Assembly: GCF_023701525.1 (NCBI RefSeq)
Contig: NZ_JAMQAW010000010.1
Span: forward strand, 157,052 to 221,051
Reading direction: 5' to 3'
Length of the DNA stretch: 64,000 nucleotides
DNA from: Streptomyces albipurpureus
GTDB taxonomy: Bacteria > Actinomycetota > Actinomycetes > Streptomycetales > Streptomycetaceae
The notes beneath the pieces are model-generated. The model was not told where the DNA came from. It did not search any database and was given only the letters and a program-made list of their open reading frames with translations. How positions within the stretch are numbered: position 1 is the stretch's first letter; every line of letters begins with the position of its first letter. Shown piece by piece: positions 1 through 7,835 of this stretch. Position numbers and translations under genes: made by a program.

Positions 1-73
1 TGATCGGTCCGGTGCCCCCGGGCCGATGGCCTCGCCGACCGGTCCGATCCCGAAGCCGCAGGTTTGGGTGCTC

Positions 74-113
74 GTATACGGCGGCGATATACACACCACG
101 TACAGTGCTGCGC
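74..113 (+). promoter_or_regulatory. Promoter and probable PadR operator
   Basis: An inverted repeat GTATA-N9-TATAC spans 74-92. A -10-like hexamer TACAGT (101-106) lies 7 bases before the ATG at 114, the spacing expected for a leaderless Streptomyces transcript. The inverted repeat would overlap the -35 position, so autoregulation by the PadR protein encoded just downstream is a reasonable inference. Not tested. Confidence 0.5.
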
Positions 114-638
114 ATGTCCATCGGTCACACCCTCCTCGCGCTCTTGGAGTCCGGACCGCGCCACGGTTACGACCTCAAACGCGCTTTTGATGAGAAGTTC
201 GGACACGACCGCCCCCTGCACTACGGGCAGGTCTACTCGACCATGTCGCGCCTGCTCAAGAACGGCCTCGTCGAAGTCGACGGCATTGAGGCCGGAGGCG
301 GGCCGGACCGCAAGCGCTACGCCATCACCGAAGCCGGGATCACCGATGTCGCGACCTGGTTGACCCAGCCGGAGAAACCAGAGCCCTACCTCCAGTCGAC
401 CCTGTACACCAAGGTCGTCATAGCGCTGCTCACCGGCCGTAGCGCCGCCGCCCTGCTGGACACCCAGCGAGCGGAGCATCTGCGGCTGATGCGCGTTCTC
501 ACGGACCGCAAACGGCGCGGAGACCTCGCCGACCAGTTGATCTGCGACCACGCCCTCTTCCATCTGGAGGCCGATCTGCGCTGGTTGGAGCTGACGTCCA
601 CCCGACTGGACCGGCTCGCCGCCGAGGTCCGCCCATGA
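114..638 (+). CDS. PadR family transcriptional regulator
   Basis: A 174-residue PadR-type winged-helix regulator. The N-terminus shows the family pattern GHTLLALLESGPRHGYDLK, followed by a wing and a helical C-terminal dimerisation region rich in Leu and Arg. The frame stays open upstream to about 12, but ATG 114 fits the family N-terminus and sits 7 bases after a TACAGT -10 box, so translation is probably leaderless. The stop overlaps the next ATG (ATGA at 635-638), so it is co-transcribed with the ABC exporter genes. PadR proteins usually repress a neighbouring transporter operon until a ligand binds; that role here is inferred from position. Confidence 0.9.
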   Translation: MSIGHTLLALLESGPRHGYDLKRAFDEKFGHDRPLHYGQVYSTMSRLLKNGLVEVDGIEAGGGPDRKRYAITEAGITDVATWLTQPEKPEPYLQSTLYTKVVIALLTGRSAAALLDTQRAEHLRLMRVLTDRKRRGDLADQLICDHALFHLEADLRWLELTSTRLDRLAAEVRP

Positions 639-1321
639 TCCCTGAGGGGTCACTCCTCATCGCCGAGGACCTTCACAAGACCTATGCCCACACCCCGGCG
701 CTCGCCGGGGCCTGCTTCTCGATCCACCCCGGTGAGGTCGTCGCGGTGCTGGGCCCCTCCGGCTCGGGAAAGTCGACGCTGCTGCACTGCCTCGCGGGAA
801 TCGTCCAGCCGGACGCCGGACGGGTCCGGTACGCCGGACGGGATCTCACCGCCCTCTCCGACGCCGAGCGCAGCGCCCTGCGACGTACCGATTTCGGCTT
901 TGTCTTCCAGTTCGGCCAGCTCGTACCGGAGTTGAGCTGTACGGAGAACGTGGCGTTGCCGCTGCGGCTCGCCGGGATCCGTCGCAAGGCTGCCGAGCAG
1001 GTGGCCATGGAGTGGTTGGAGCGGCTGGAGGTCGCCGACTCGGGGAGCAAGCGTCCTGGTGAGATCTCCGGCGGTCAGGGCCAGCGGGTGGCCGTCGCCC
1101 GGGCTTTGGTCACCTCCCCGCGGGTGGTGTTCGCCGATGAGCCGACGGGAGCCCTGGACTCCTACAGCGGCGAGCGGGTCATGGAGTTGCTGACGGAGGC
1201 GGCCCGGTCGTCGAACGCGGCCGTCGTCCTGGTCACCCACGAGACCCGGGTCGCCGCCTACTCGGACCGGGAGATCGTGGTGCGTGACGGGCGGACCCGC
1301 GATCCCGACCACTCTCTGTAG
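635..1321 (+). CDS. ABC transporter ATP-binding protein (MacB/LolD type)
   Basis: A 228-residue nucleotide-binding subunit. Walker A is GPSGSGKST near residue 45, the signature ISGGQGQRVAVARA near 146 and Walker B VVFADEPTGALD near 166, followed by an H-loop VLVTHE. Length and motifs match the MacB/LolD/FtsE group that pairs with FtsX-fold permeases, and such a permease follows 62 bases downstream. It starts inside the padR stop (4-base overlap), implying translational coupling. It probably powers export or extraction of an amphipathic substrate such as an antimicrobial compound; the substrate cannot be read from sequence. Confidence 0.93.
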   Translation: MIPEGSLLIAEDLHKTYAHTPALAGACFSIHPGEVVAVLGPSGSGKSTLLHCLAGIVQPDAGRVRYAGRDLTALSDAERSALRRTDFGFVFQFGQLVPELSCTENVALPLRLAGIRRKAAEQVAMEWLERLEVADSGSKRPGEISGGQGQRVAVARALVTSPRVVFADEPTGALDSYSGERVMELLTEAARSSNAAVVLVTHETRVAAYSDREIVVRDGRTRDPDHSL

Positions 1322-1383
1322 TCTTTGGGCCCTACCGTCCAGCCTCTCCCCACGCATTCCCAGCCTGCGATCCGGACCCCGCC

Positions 1384-3774
1384 ATGACGCTCAGCGATAC
1401 CCGAAAGGCCGCCTCCCCCACCCCCCAGGACAGTTACGTCCGCATCCGGAGTTGGCTGCGCGATCTGGCGTACGGTCTACGGTTCGCCGCCTTCGGTGGA
1501 CGTGAGGGCTGGATCCGCAACGCGCTGACCGCCGCGGGGGTCGGACTGGGGGTCGCCCTGCTGCTGATCGCCTCGTCGGTACCCCACATCATGGACAACC
1601 GGGATCGGCGCGCCGAGGCTCGCGCCCCCTCCCAACAGCAGTACTACGGGCCCGATGGTGAGCGGCCCGGCGAGCCGTCGGACACCTCGGTGCTCTGGGC
1701 GGACGCCTCAACCGAGTACCGCACGGATATCGTCAACGGTCTGATCCTGCGCGCGGACGGCGCCCGGCCGAAGCTTCCCCCTGGCGTTGACCGGATGCCG
1801 GGCGCCGGCGAGATGTTCGCCTCACCCGCGCTGGCCGAGTTGCTGGCGTCCGATGAGGGGCGGCTGCTGGCCCAGCGCATGGACTACCGGATGATCGGCG
1901 CCATCGGGGACACCGGCCTCCTCGACCCCGGCGAGTACTTCTTCTACGCGGGCAGTTCCACACTGACTCTCGGTGACGGCGTGTGGAGGACCGCCAGTTG
2001 GGGTGGACCCGCGGCCGAGTCACTGCCGTACGACCCCGTCCTCATCGTGGTGATCACCCTTGCCTGTGTGGTGCTGCTCGTCCCGGTGGCCGTGTTCATC
2101 GCCACCGCCGCGCGGTTCGGGGGCGATCGCCGGGACCGCAGACTGGCGGCGCTGCGACTGGTCGGGGCGGATGCCTGGACCACCCGCCGGATAGCCGCGG
2201 GTGAGGCACTGTTCGGCTCCGCGCTGGGGCTCACGGTCGGACTCGCGGTGTTCGCGCTGGCTCGGCTGTTCGCCGGCTCGGTACGCGTCTGGGAGCTCAG
2301 CGCCTTCCCCGCGGATGTGGTGCCGCTCCCCCGTCTCGCGGCGGCGCTGCTGCTCGCCGTGCCCGTGACATCGGTGGCCGTCTCGCTGTTCGCGCTGCGT
2401 TCGGTGGTGGTCGAACCGCTCGGTGTCGTACGCAACACCGCGCTGCGCCGCCGCCGGTTCTGGTGGCGCCCCCTGGTGCCCCTGGCAGGACTTCTGCTGC
2501 TGCTGAACGGGAACACCTTCAACAGCCGCGATCCATCGGCCGAGGTCAGTCCGTTCCCCATCGCGGCCGGTGCGATCCTCACCCTTCTGGGCATCACGGC
2601 GATGCTGCCCTGGGTGGTCGAAGCCCTGGTGGGACGGCTTCGGGGCGGTCCTCTGTCCTGGCAGTTGGCCACCCGAAGACTCCAGCTCAGCAGTGGGGCG
2701 GCCACCCGGGCGGTGAGCGGGATCATGGTCGCGGTCGCTGGGGCCATCGCCCTGCAGATGCTGTTCGCCGGGATGCACGACTCGTTCAACAGGACCCTGT
2801 TCGAAAACCGCGTCTGGGACCAGCTCAATGTCAGCTCCGAGTACCCGAGCAAGGCGCTGGCCGATCGGATGACCGAGGAGTTGGGGCGGTCCAGGGGCGC
2901 AAAGGATGTGATCGCCACGATCAGGACGGTGGTGAGCCATCCCAACCGGGAGTCGACCGCTGGTCTGACCGTCGGCGACTGCACGGCACTGAGGAAGCTG
3001 GCCGAGATCACCTCCTGCGCGGACGGTGACACGTTTGTCGTCCACGCCCATGAGGACCGCAGACAGAATGACTGGATCGACACCACCGCCCGCAAGGGAG
3101 GAGTGGTCCTGCTCGGCGACGAGGAGCGGGCCGCCCCTTGGACTCTGCCCGTGCGCAGCCCCACGGTGCTCGGTAACAAGAATGCGGAGGGTTGGGAGAA
3201 CACGGGCGTCTACGCCACCTTCGGGGCGATCGACGTCAGGGATCTGGCGTCGGGGATGACCCTGGCGCTGGTGCCGTTGAACGCCGGTGTCCCCGATGCC
3301 CCCGAACACATACGCAACGCGGCTGCCGGCATTGATCCCGCCCTACGGATCTGGTCCGTCCGGATGACCGAGCGGGACGCGCGGTACGAGAGCCTCCAGA
3401 CCGGTCTACTGGCTGCCGCGAGCGCGACGCTCGGGCTGATCGCGGCCTCGATGCTGGTCTCCCAGATCGAGCAGTTGCGGGAGCGCAGGCGGCTGCTCTC
3501 CGCGCTGGTGGCGTTCGGAACCCCGCGCACCGTCTTGGCCTGGTCGGTGCTGTGGCAGACCGCGGTACCGGTGGTGCTGGGCACGGTGGTGGCCGTGGCG
3601 GGCGGGCTGGCGCTGGGGGCGGCGATGCTCGCCCTGATCGGCAAGGAGGTCACCCGCTGGTGGATCTTCCTACCGGTCGCCGGGGTGGGCGCGGGTGTGA
3701 TTCTGCTGGTGACGCTGGTCAGCCTGCCGCCGCTCTGGCGGATGATGCGCCCGGAGGGCCTGCGCACCGAATGA
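1384..3774 (+). CDS. FtsX-like ABC transporter permease
   Basis: A 796-residue membrane protein with the large extracytoplasmic domains and two FtsX permease blocks expected of a full-length actinobacterial exporter subunit. Hydrophobic segments fall near residues 47-65, 220-240, 275-295, 310-335, 365-385, 390-410 and 440-465, then three more in the last 130 residues. A long hydrophilic region lies between residues 65 and 215 and another between about 470 and 650. It follows the ATPase in the same direction and completes the padR-ABC operon. Such operons are commonly linked to drug or peptide resistance, which is inferred. Confidence 0.9.
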   Translation: MTLSDTRKAASPTPQDSYVRIRSWLRDLAYGLRFAAFGGREGWIRNALTAAGVGLGVALLLIASSVPHIMDNRDRRAEARAPSQQQYYGPDGERPGEPSDTSVLWADASTEYRTDIVNGLILRADGARPKLPPGVDRMPGAGEMFASPALAELLASDEGRLLAQRMDYRMIGAIGDTGLLDPGEYFFYAGSSTLTLGDGVWRTASWGGPAAESLPYDPVLIVVITLACVVLLVPVAVFIATAARFGGDRRDRRLAALRLVGADAWTTRRIAAGEALFGSALGLTVGLAVFALARLFAGSVRVWELSAFPADVVPLPRLAAALLLAVPVTSVAVSLFALRSVVVEPLGVVRNTALRRRRFWWRPLVPLAGLLLLLNGNTFNSRDPSAEVSPFPIAAGAILTLLGITAMLPWVVEALVGRLRGGPLSWQLATRRLQLSSGAATRAVSGIMVAVAGAIALQMLFAGMHDSFNRTLFENRVWDQLNVSSEYPSKALADRMTEELGRSRGAKDVIATIRTVVSHPNRESTAGLTVGDCTALRKLAEITSCADGDTFVVHAHEDRRQNDWIDTTARKGGVVLLGDEERAAPWTLPVRSPTVLGNKNAEGWENTGVYATFGAIDVRDLASGMTLALVPLNAGVPDAPEHIRNAAAGIDPALRIWSVRMTERDARYESLQTGLLAAASATLGLIAASMLVSQIEQLRERRRLLSALVAFGTPRTVLAWSVLWQTAVPVVLGTVVAVAGGLALGAAMLALIGKEVTRWWIFLPVAGVGAGVILLVTLVSLPPLWRMMRPEGLRTE

Positions 3775-3820
3775 GCGCTCGGTGCCCCGATCCGATGTGG
3801 CAGCTGGCGGAATACGGGAC

Positions 3821-4762
3821 TCAGCGCACGATCCGCACGGGCAGCGGACGCAGGGACTCCCGCAGCGCTCCGGCGAACTCGGCGAACTCCCCCTGCCGGG
3901 CCGCGCCCATCCGCATGGCGAGGGCGATCCTCCGGGTGGGCGTCGGCTCCGCGAAGGACGCGATCCGCAGCCCGCCTCGTCCGGCCTCGACCGCGACGGC
4001 AGTGCGCGGCAGCAGGGTCACTCCCAGTCCACCGGCCACCAACTGCACCAGGGTGGACAGCCCGGCGGCGGTGGTGGTCACCGTGGTCTGGTCCCCGCGC
4101 CCGGCCTCTCGGCAGATGTCGAGCGCCTGGCCTCTCAGACAGTGGCCCTCGTCGAGCAGCAGCAAGGGCAGCCCCCGAAGGGTTTCTGGGGATATGTCCG
4201 ATCGATCGCCCAGGGGGTGGCCGTCGGGGGTGACCAGGACGAAGTCCTCGTCGAAGAGCGGAAACTGGGTGAGCCCGGGCAACCCCAGCGGCAGCGCGAG
4301 CAGCAGCAGATCGAGCCGGCCCCCTGTCAGCCCCTCCAGCAGGGAGGCGGTCTGCTCCTCGTGCACCTGAAGATCGAGATCGGGATAGGTGTCGTTGACC
4401 AGCCGAAGGACCGTCGGCAGAAGATAGGGCGCGACGGTAGGAATCACCCCGAGCCGCAGCACCCCGGTAAAGGGCGCGCGTACCGCCTCGGCCTCCTCCA
4501 TCAGCGCACCGACGGCCCGCAGAACGGTCGTGGCGCGGACGGCGAGCCGCTCCCCTGCCGGGGAGAGCAGGACCTTGCGGGTCGTGCGCTCCAGCAACTG
4601 CACCCCGAGGGTGTCCTCCAGCGCCGATACGGCTCCGGAGAGCGCGGGCTGGCTCATCCCGATGGCCGCGGCGGCGTCCCGGAAGTGCAGATGCTCGGCG
4701 ACCGCGGCGAAGGCCCGCAGCTGGGTGAGGCTGGGCTGCTTGCCCCGCGGAGTGCCGGCCAT
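3821..4762 (-). CDS. oxyR: OxyR, hydrogen-peroxide-sensing LysR-type regulator
   Basis: A 313-residue LysR-family protein. The N-terminal HTH (SLTQLRAFAAVAEHLHFRDA) precedes a substrate-binding-like sensor domain holding the OxyR redox motif GHCLRGQALDIC. Its cysteines, C208 and C217, have the 9-residue spacing of the peroxide-reactive C199 and C208 of E. coli OxyR. The ATG at 4762 is chosen because GAGGAG precedes it and the HTH starts at once; the open frame to 4858 is untranslated. In S. coelicolor OxyR sits divergently next to ahpC-ahpD and activates it. Here the orientation is kept but ahpC begins about 3.07 kb away. Confidence 0.95.
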   Translation of the reverse strand: MAGTPRGKQPSLTQLRAFAAVAEHLHFRDAAAAIGMSQPALSGAVSALEDTLGVQLLERTTRKVLLSPAGERLAVRATTVLRAVGALMEEAEAVRAPFTGVLRLGVIPTVAPYLLPTVLRLVNDTYPDLDLQVHEEQTASLLEGLTGGRLDLLLLALPLGLPGLTQFPLFDEDFVLVTPDGHPLGDRSDISPETLRGLPLLLLDEGHCLRGQALDICREAGRGDQTTVTTTAAGLSTLVQLVAGGLGVTLLPRTAVAVEAGRGGLRIASFAEPTPTRRIALAMRMGAARQGEFAEFAGALRESLRPLPVRIVR

Positions 4763-4915
4763 TGATAGTGCTCCTCGATCAGTCCGGCTGAGTTTAATCG
4801 ACATTTCACCCAGATCAGACCGGGGGGTGAATCCACCAGCCGGATGTGCGCCGTTCACTTCCGCTGGTCAGACCCACGGACTGACTGCCGCGTGAGCGTG
4901 ACGCGCTGCCGTTTC

Positions 4916-4963
4916 GGGCCCACCCGGCAGGAACCCTCACGCACATGCCGGGTGGGCCCTTTT
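4916..4963. terminator. Strong stem-loop with 14-bp perfect arms
   Basis: Arms GGGCCCACCCGGCA (4916-4929) and TGCCGGGTGGGCCC (4946-4959) enclose a 16-base loop and are followed by TTTT on the plus strand. The stem overlaps the last codons of the small minus-strand ORF that ends at 4937, so it could end that transcript; the T run favours plus-strand termination. It lies between the oxyR upstream region and the lower-GC block. Confidence 0.7.
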
Positions 4964-5131
4964 CACCGCCTCCCAGACAAGCAGGAGTCTGGGTGGCGGG
5001 AGCCAGAGGCTGGTGACAACACCGAGGGCCGCAGAAGCGCTGCGGGCAGGGTCGCGATCATCGCCTACCCGGTAGCGGTAGTGGCCGTACGCGATGTGAA
5101 GCCGGTAGGGGCTTCCGTACGGGGCGCACAC
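4937..5131 (-). CDS. Small ORF of unknown function, coupled to the preceding gene
   Basis: A possible 64-residue protein starting at a GTG that directly abuts the stop of the gene ending at 5132 (TGAGTG). The sequence holds DDRDPARSASAALGVVTSLW followed by PPPRLLLVWEAV, which reads like ordinary coding sequence. The 3' end runs into the stem-loop at 4916-4959. I do not recognise a family. The tight junction with the upstream gene suggests translational coupling, but the ORF could also be untranslated 3' sequence. Confidence 0.4.
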   Translation of the reverse strand: MCAPYGSPYRLHIAYGHYRYRVGDDRDPARSASAALGVVTSLWLPPPRLLLVWEAVKRAHPACA

Positions 5132-5398
5132 TCAAAGCCCAGTCCGGCTGTCTGCGTTGGCCTTGATCACATCGGCCCTCATCGCGTCCGACTGCTCGGC
5201 GGGCGCGAGATCCTCGGCGGGGGCCTCCCACTCCACTCCACCGTTGAGGGGACGGAGCTGGTAGTGGGGACCTACCCGACCCATGACCCGCCCCACTCGA
5301 CCCTTCTTGCGGATGTCCCGGACCACATCGCCGATTTCAGCCGCGATAGGGCGTTCTTCAGCTCCCGCCGAGCCTTCCACGGCGATACGGTCGTCCAT
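5132..5398 (-). CDS. Small conserved actinomycete protein, function unknown
   Basis: An 88-residue soluble, acidic protein beginning MDDRIAVEGSAGAEERPI and containing GDVVRDIRKKGRVGRVMGRV then YQLRPLNGGVEWEAPAEDL. The pattern matches small Streptomyces proteins often encoded beside HTH-type regulators; the central part resembles a short beta-barrel. No enzyme motif is visible. It is divergent from the HTH/TPR regulator at 5578, with 179 bases between the starts, so the two are probably controlled from the same intergenic region. Confidence 0.75.
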   Translation of the reverse strand: MDDRIAVEGSAGAEERPIAAEIGDVVRDIRKKGRVGRVMGRVGPHYQLRPLNGGVEWEAPAEDLAPAEQSDAMRADVIKANADSRTGL

Positions 5399-5577
5399 GT
5401 CAGTCCTCCCAGACTGGCCGCACCCCCGGGCCGTTCACGCGGCTGCGGGGGTCCTTGCCTGTGCGGTGTTCCGCCCTCGCTCTAGGCAACCGCCTGGCTA
5501 CACACAGCGGTACCGTTGAAGCGGCACCAGAGGGAAAGAGTCGTAAGTGGTGCATCGACATGAGGAGTTGATGACGC
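5399..5577. promoter_or_regulatory. Divergent promoter region of the small gene and the HTH/TPR regulator
   Basis: A 179-base gap between divergent starts. On the plus strand GAGGAG at 5560-5565 lies close upstream of the ATG at 5578 and is the likely ribosome binding site. No convincing inverted repeat is seen. Confidence 0.35.
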
Positions 5578-6903
5578 ATGACTGCCCGGGAAGCCAACGA
5601 TCACCTGGGGCGACTACACCGCGAGGCCGGATGGACTCAGCGCCAGTTCGTGCAGGCGGTCAACCGGATCGGTACGGAGCGCGGCACCCCGCTCATGTAT
5701 CAGAGACCGTCCGTCAACCAGTGGATCAACGGCCATCTACCCAAGGGTGAGACCCGCCCGCTGATCCTGGAAGCGCTGTCGCGGAAGCTGGGACGTCCCA
5801 TCACTCATTCCGAGGCAGGGTTCCCCACGCCCCCGCAGTCGTTGACCAGCCACCCGAATACGGTCGAAGGGCTAATAGACCTGGGGCGGCAGGACATGGA
5901 GCCTTCTCGCCGGAGCATTGTGGGTGCAGGCTTGTTCTCCGTTGCACTGGCTATTCCCGATTGGCCGGACGTCCTAGGCCGCATGGAAGCTGTGCAGTCG
6001 GACAAGTCCCTGCGTATCGGCATGGCCGATGTTGAAGTAGTGACCGAGATGACAGACCAATTGAACGCGATCTACAACAGGCGCGGCGGTCGAACCTCTC
6101 GCCCAATGGCAGCGGCCTTTTTAACCAATACCGTCATCCCGTATCTTCGCGCGAATGCTTCCGAAGAAGTCCGCAAGTCTATGATGACTGCTGCCGCATT
6201 CCTCTGCTATGTGACTGGTTGGATGGCGGTAGATGAAGGACTTCACGGTCTCGCGCAGAGGTACTACACCAAGGGATTGGAACTGGCAGGGGCGAGCAGC
6301 GACTACCTCACGTACTGCCATATCCTGCGAGGAATGTCAGTTCAGGCAGCAGACCTGGGCCACGGCCCCACTGCCACGCGCCTAGCTGATGCAGCCGCCT
6401 CCGCTGCCCCTACGACAGGGCCGCTCATGCGCGCTTTCATGGCGGGCCAGCAAGCGCATAGTTATGCCCTTGTAGGTGACCGCGCAGCCGCGATGCGTAG
6501 CATCAAAGAGACGGAAAGAGCAATGGATGCGGCCGGGAGCGGGAAAACCCAATTGGGCGGATACACTCCAGCCACTTTGGCATACCACAGCGCCCAGGTT
6601 CGCTACTCACTGGGGGATGTGGCAGGTAGCGTTGAATCCCTCAAACTGCACTTCAAATTGAGAGCACCCACTGACTCACAGGTGACCGAGCTTCGATTCC
6701 AATCCATGCTGGCCGAGAGACAGCTGGAGCTAGGCTATTTGGAGCTGGCTTGCAGCACTTGGAGTGAGGTGCTCGCAAAACACCCTAGCCTCCAATCTGG
6801 CGCAGTGGATCAGTTTGTTGCGGAGATCAGCCGCCGCCTCCGCCCCTACCGCTCGAATTCGGTCGCGAAGGCAGTCCACGAACGTTCCCTACAAGCCGCC
6901 TAG
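5578..6903 (+). CDS. HTH regulator with TPR-like C-terminal domain
   Basis: A 441-residue protein. Residues 1-75 form an HTH-like region (LHREAGWTQRQFVQAVNR, then SVNQWINGHLPKG), and the rest is alpha-helical with TPR-like pairs such as AVDEGLHGLAQRYYTKGLEL. This layout is common in Streptomyces regulators of development or of mobile and secondary-metabolite loci. The codon and base use is less GC-rich than the flanking oxyR and ahpC genes: hand counts give 62% GC at 6061-6120 and 50% at 6121-6180, against 68% at 8041-8100 inside ahpC. That suggests horizontal acquisition. Its targets are unknown; a stem-loop follows about 80 bases downstream. Confidence 0.8.
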   Translation: MTAREANDHLGRLHREAGWTQRQFVQAVNRIGTERGTPLMYQRPSVNQWINGHLPKGETRPLILEALSRKLGRPITHSEAGFPTPPQSLTSHPNTVEGLIDLGRQDMEPSRRSIVGAGLFSVALAIPDWPDVLGRMEAVQSDKSLRIGMADVEVVTEMTDQLNAIYNRRGGRTSRPMAAAFLTNTVIPYLRANASEEVRKSMMTAAAFLCYVTGWMAVDEGLHGLAQRYYTKGLELAGASSDYLTYCHILRGMSVQAADLGHGPTATRLADAAASAAPTTGPLMRAFMAGQQAHSYALVGDRAAAMRSIKETERAMDAAGSGKTQLGGYTPATLAYHSAQVRYSLGDVAGSVESLKLHFKLRAPTDSQVTELRFQSMLAERQLELGYLELACSTWSEVLAKHPSLQSGAVDQFVAEISRRLRPYRSNSVAKAVHERSLQAA

Positions 6904-6984
6904 AGCTATCATCCCAAAGAGGGAAAGTACACGACTGGGCACTCTAGAATCCCTACTGATTCAACAAAATCGAGGTGCGTCTAC

Positions 6985-7016
6985 CCCCATTCCGATGTGC
7001 TCTGGAATGGGGTTTC
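6985..7016 (+). terminator. Rho-independent-like terminator of the HTH/TPR gene
   Basis: Perfect 9-bp arms CCCCATTCC (6985-6993) and GGAATGGGG (7004-7012) with a 10-base loop, followed by TTTCAT. It is placed correctly for the gene ending at 6903. Confidence 0.75.
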
Positions 7017-7115
7017 ATAGCCTAGACAGGTCAAAGAAATGCCCGGAAAGCGCCGAGGCGGCCGAATGACCCTGGCTGCTTCACCGGCTATGCCTCCGGG
7101 GCTTGGGCGACAGCC

Positions 7116-7436
7116 CTACTCGGGCACCCGCACGACGGACAGCGTCGCCATCCCGTTGTACTCAAGGGCGATCGGGTCCAGCTCTACGCTTTGGACCAGG
7201 ACACTCGGGAAGTCCTTGAATCGCGCCAGGGCGTCAGCGATGGCCTGTGTCATTGTCTCCGCCTCGAATGAGCAGGTGAACCAGGAGCGCTCAGGGGACT
7301 CGACCAGCGAGATCCTCCCGTCGTGAAAGCTGGCCAACTGTGCCAGCGCATCAGACTGCTCTTCGGTAACAACATCCTGCAAAACCAGGTTGAAGTACCA
7401 GCTGCGCGCAAGCGCGGTGTTGCCTGACGAATCCAT
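7116..7436 (-). CDS. Small conserved protein, possible partner of the HicA-like gene
   Basis: A 106-residue protein (MDSSGNTALARSWYFNLVLQ at the start) with an alternating beta/alpha pattern: a YxFxL-type strand, an EEQSDALAQL helix, ISLVESPERSWFTCSFEA, then an AIADALARF helix and VQSVELDPIAL. It resembles the small second genes that follow HicA-like genes in Streptomyces. The ATG at 7436 has GAGG about 9 bases upstream. In the present sequence it is also in frame with the 5' half of the frameshifted upstream gene, giving an apparent 169-codon fused frame from 7625. I think the fusion is an artefact of the frameshift. Role unknown; a toxin-antitoxin-like partner is conceivable. Confidence 0.55.
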   Translation of the reverse strand: MDSSGNTALARSWYFNLVLQDVVTEEQSDALAQLASFHDGRISLVESPERSWFTCSFEAETMTQAIADALARFKDFPSVLVQSVELDPIALEYNGMATLSVVRVPE

Positions 7437-7625
7437 CGATGTACCTCGCTTCTTCGCTCGGGTTCTGCGGCGTGCAGGACACCGTGCGCCGCTGGTTGCA
7501 CGGACAGCACAGCACGTACCCCACTTGTGCCCGCCTGCTGTGCGCGTCACTTTGAGCCCAGCCGCCTCCGCCCTCTTGAGCGCCGCCTCGACATCCTTCT
7601 TCTGATGCCGATTGCCGAGTGCCAT
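7351..7625 (-). pseudogene. Frameshifted HicA-like small gene
   Basis: From ATG 7625 the frame reads MALGNRHQKKDVEAALKRA, then VTRTAGGHKWG, a pattern of small HicA-like Streptomyces proteins (basic helix, then GHxWG). Straight after GHKWG the expected continuation lies in another frame: YVLCCPCNQRRTVSCTPQ and YIDGFVRQHRACAQ, ending at a TGA at 7351. One base appears to be missing at the run of four C (7519-7522 on the plus strand). Restoring it gives a 91-residue protein with a CxxC-like CCPC. Either the gene is inactivated or the sequence has a homopolymer error. It overlaps the next gene by about 86 bases. Confidence 0.6.
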
Positions 7626-7728
7626 AGCCCTGGCGCTACGCGCCAACCGCGAGGAGGATACGAAAACCGCGCCGAATCCGCCCGATCGAGCGACCTCCGG
7701 CATCCCCGGCACCACCGCGACCCCAGGC

Positions 7729-7793
7729 ATTGATCGGCCCACCGGATCACACTGACCACATTGATCAATTTCATCCGCGATCAAGGGTATGAC
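7729..7793 (+). promoter_or_regulatory. ahpC promoter and likely OxyR target region
   Basis: The region upstream of ahpC holds a 10-bp palindrome ATTGATCAAT (7760-7769), a further ATTGAT at 7729, and a TATGAC -10 candidate at 7788-7793, about 43 bases before the GTG start. OxyR activates ahpCD in S. coelicolor, so a binding site is expected here. Which of these elements OxyR contacts cannot be decided from sequence alone. Confidence 0.4.
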
Positions 7794-7835
7794 AGGGTGC
7801 ATTTGTCCAACACCCTCATGTACCTGGAGTAACAC

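Noticed and set aside
1944..3203. Long antisense frames opposite the ABC permease
   Set aside because: High-GC shadow frames; the permease frame has clear membrane segments and family features.
7116..7625. A 169-residue fusion of the HicA-like and downstream small protein
   Set aside because: The junction follows an abrupt frame change at a C run and the expected HicA-like sequence continues in another frame; treated as a frameshift.
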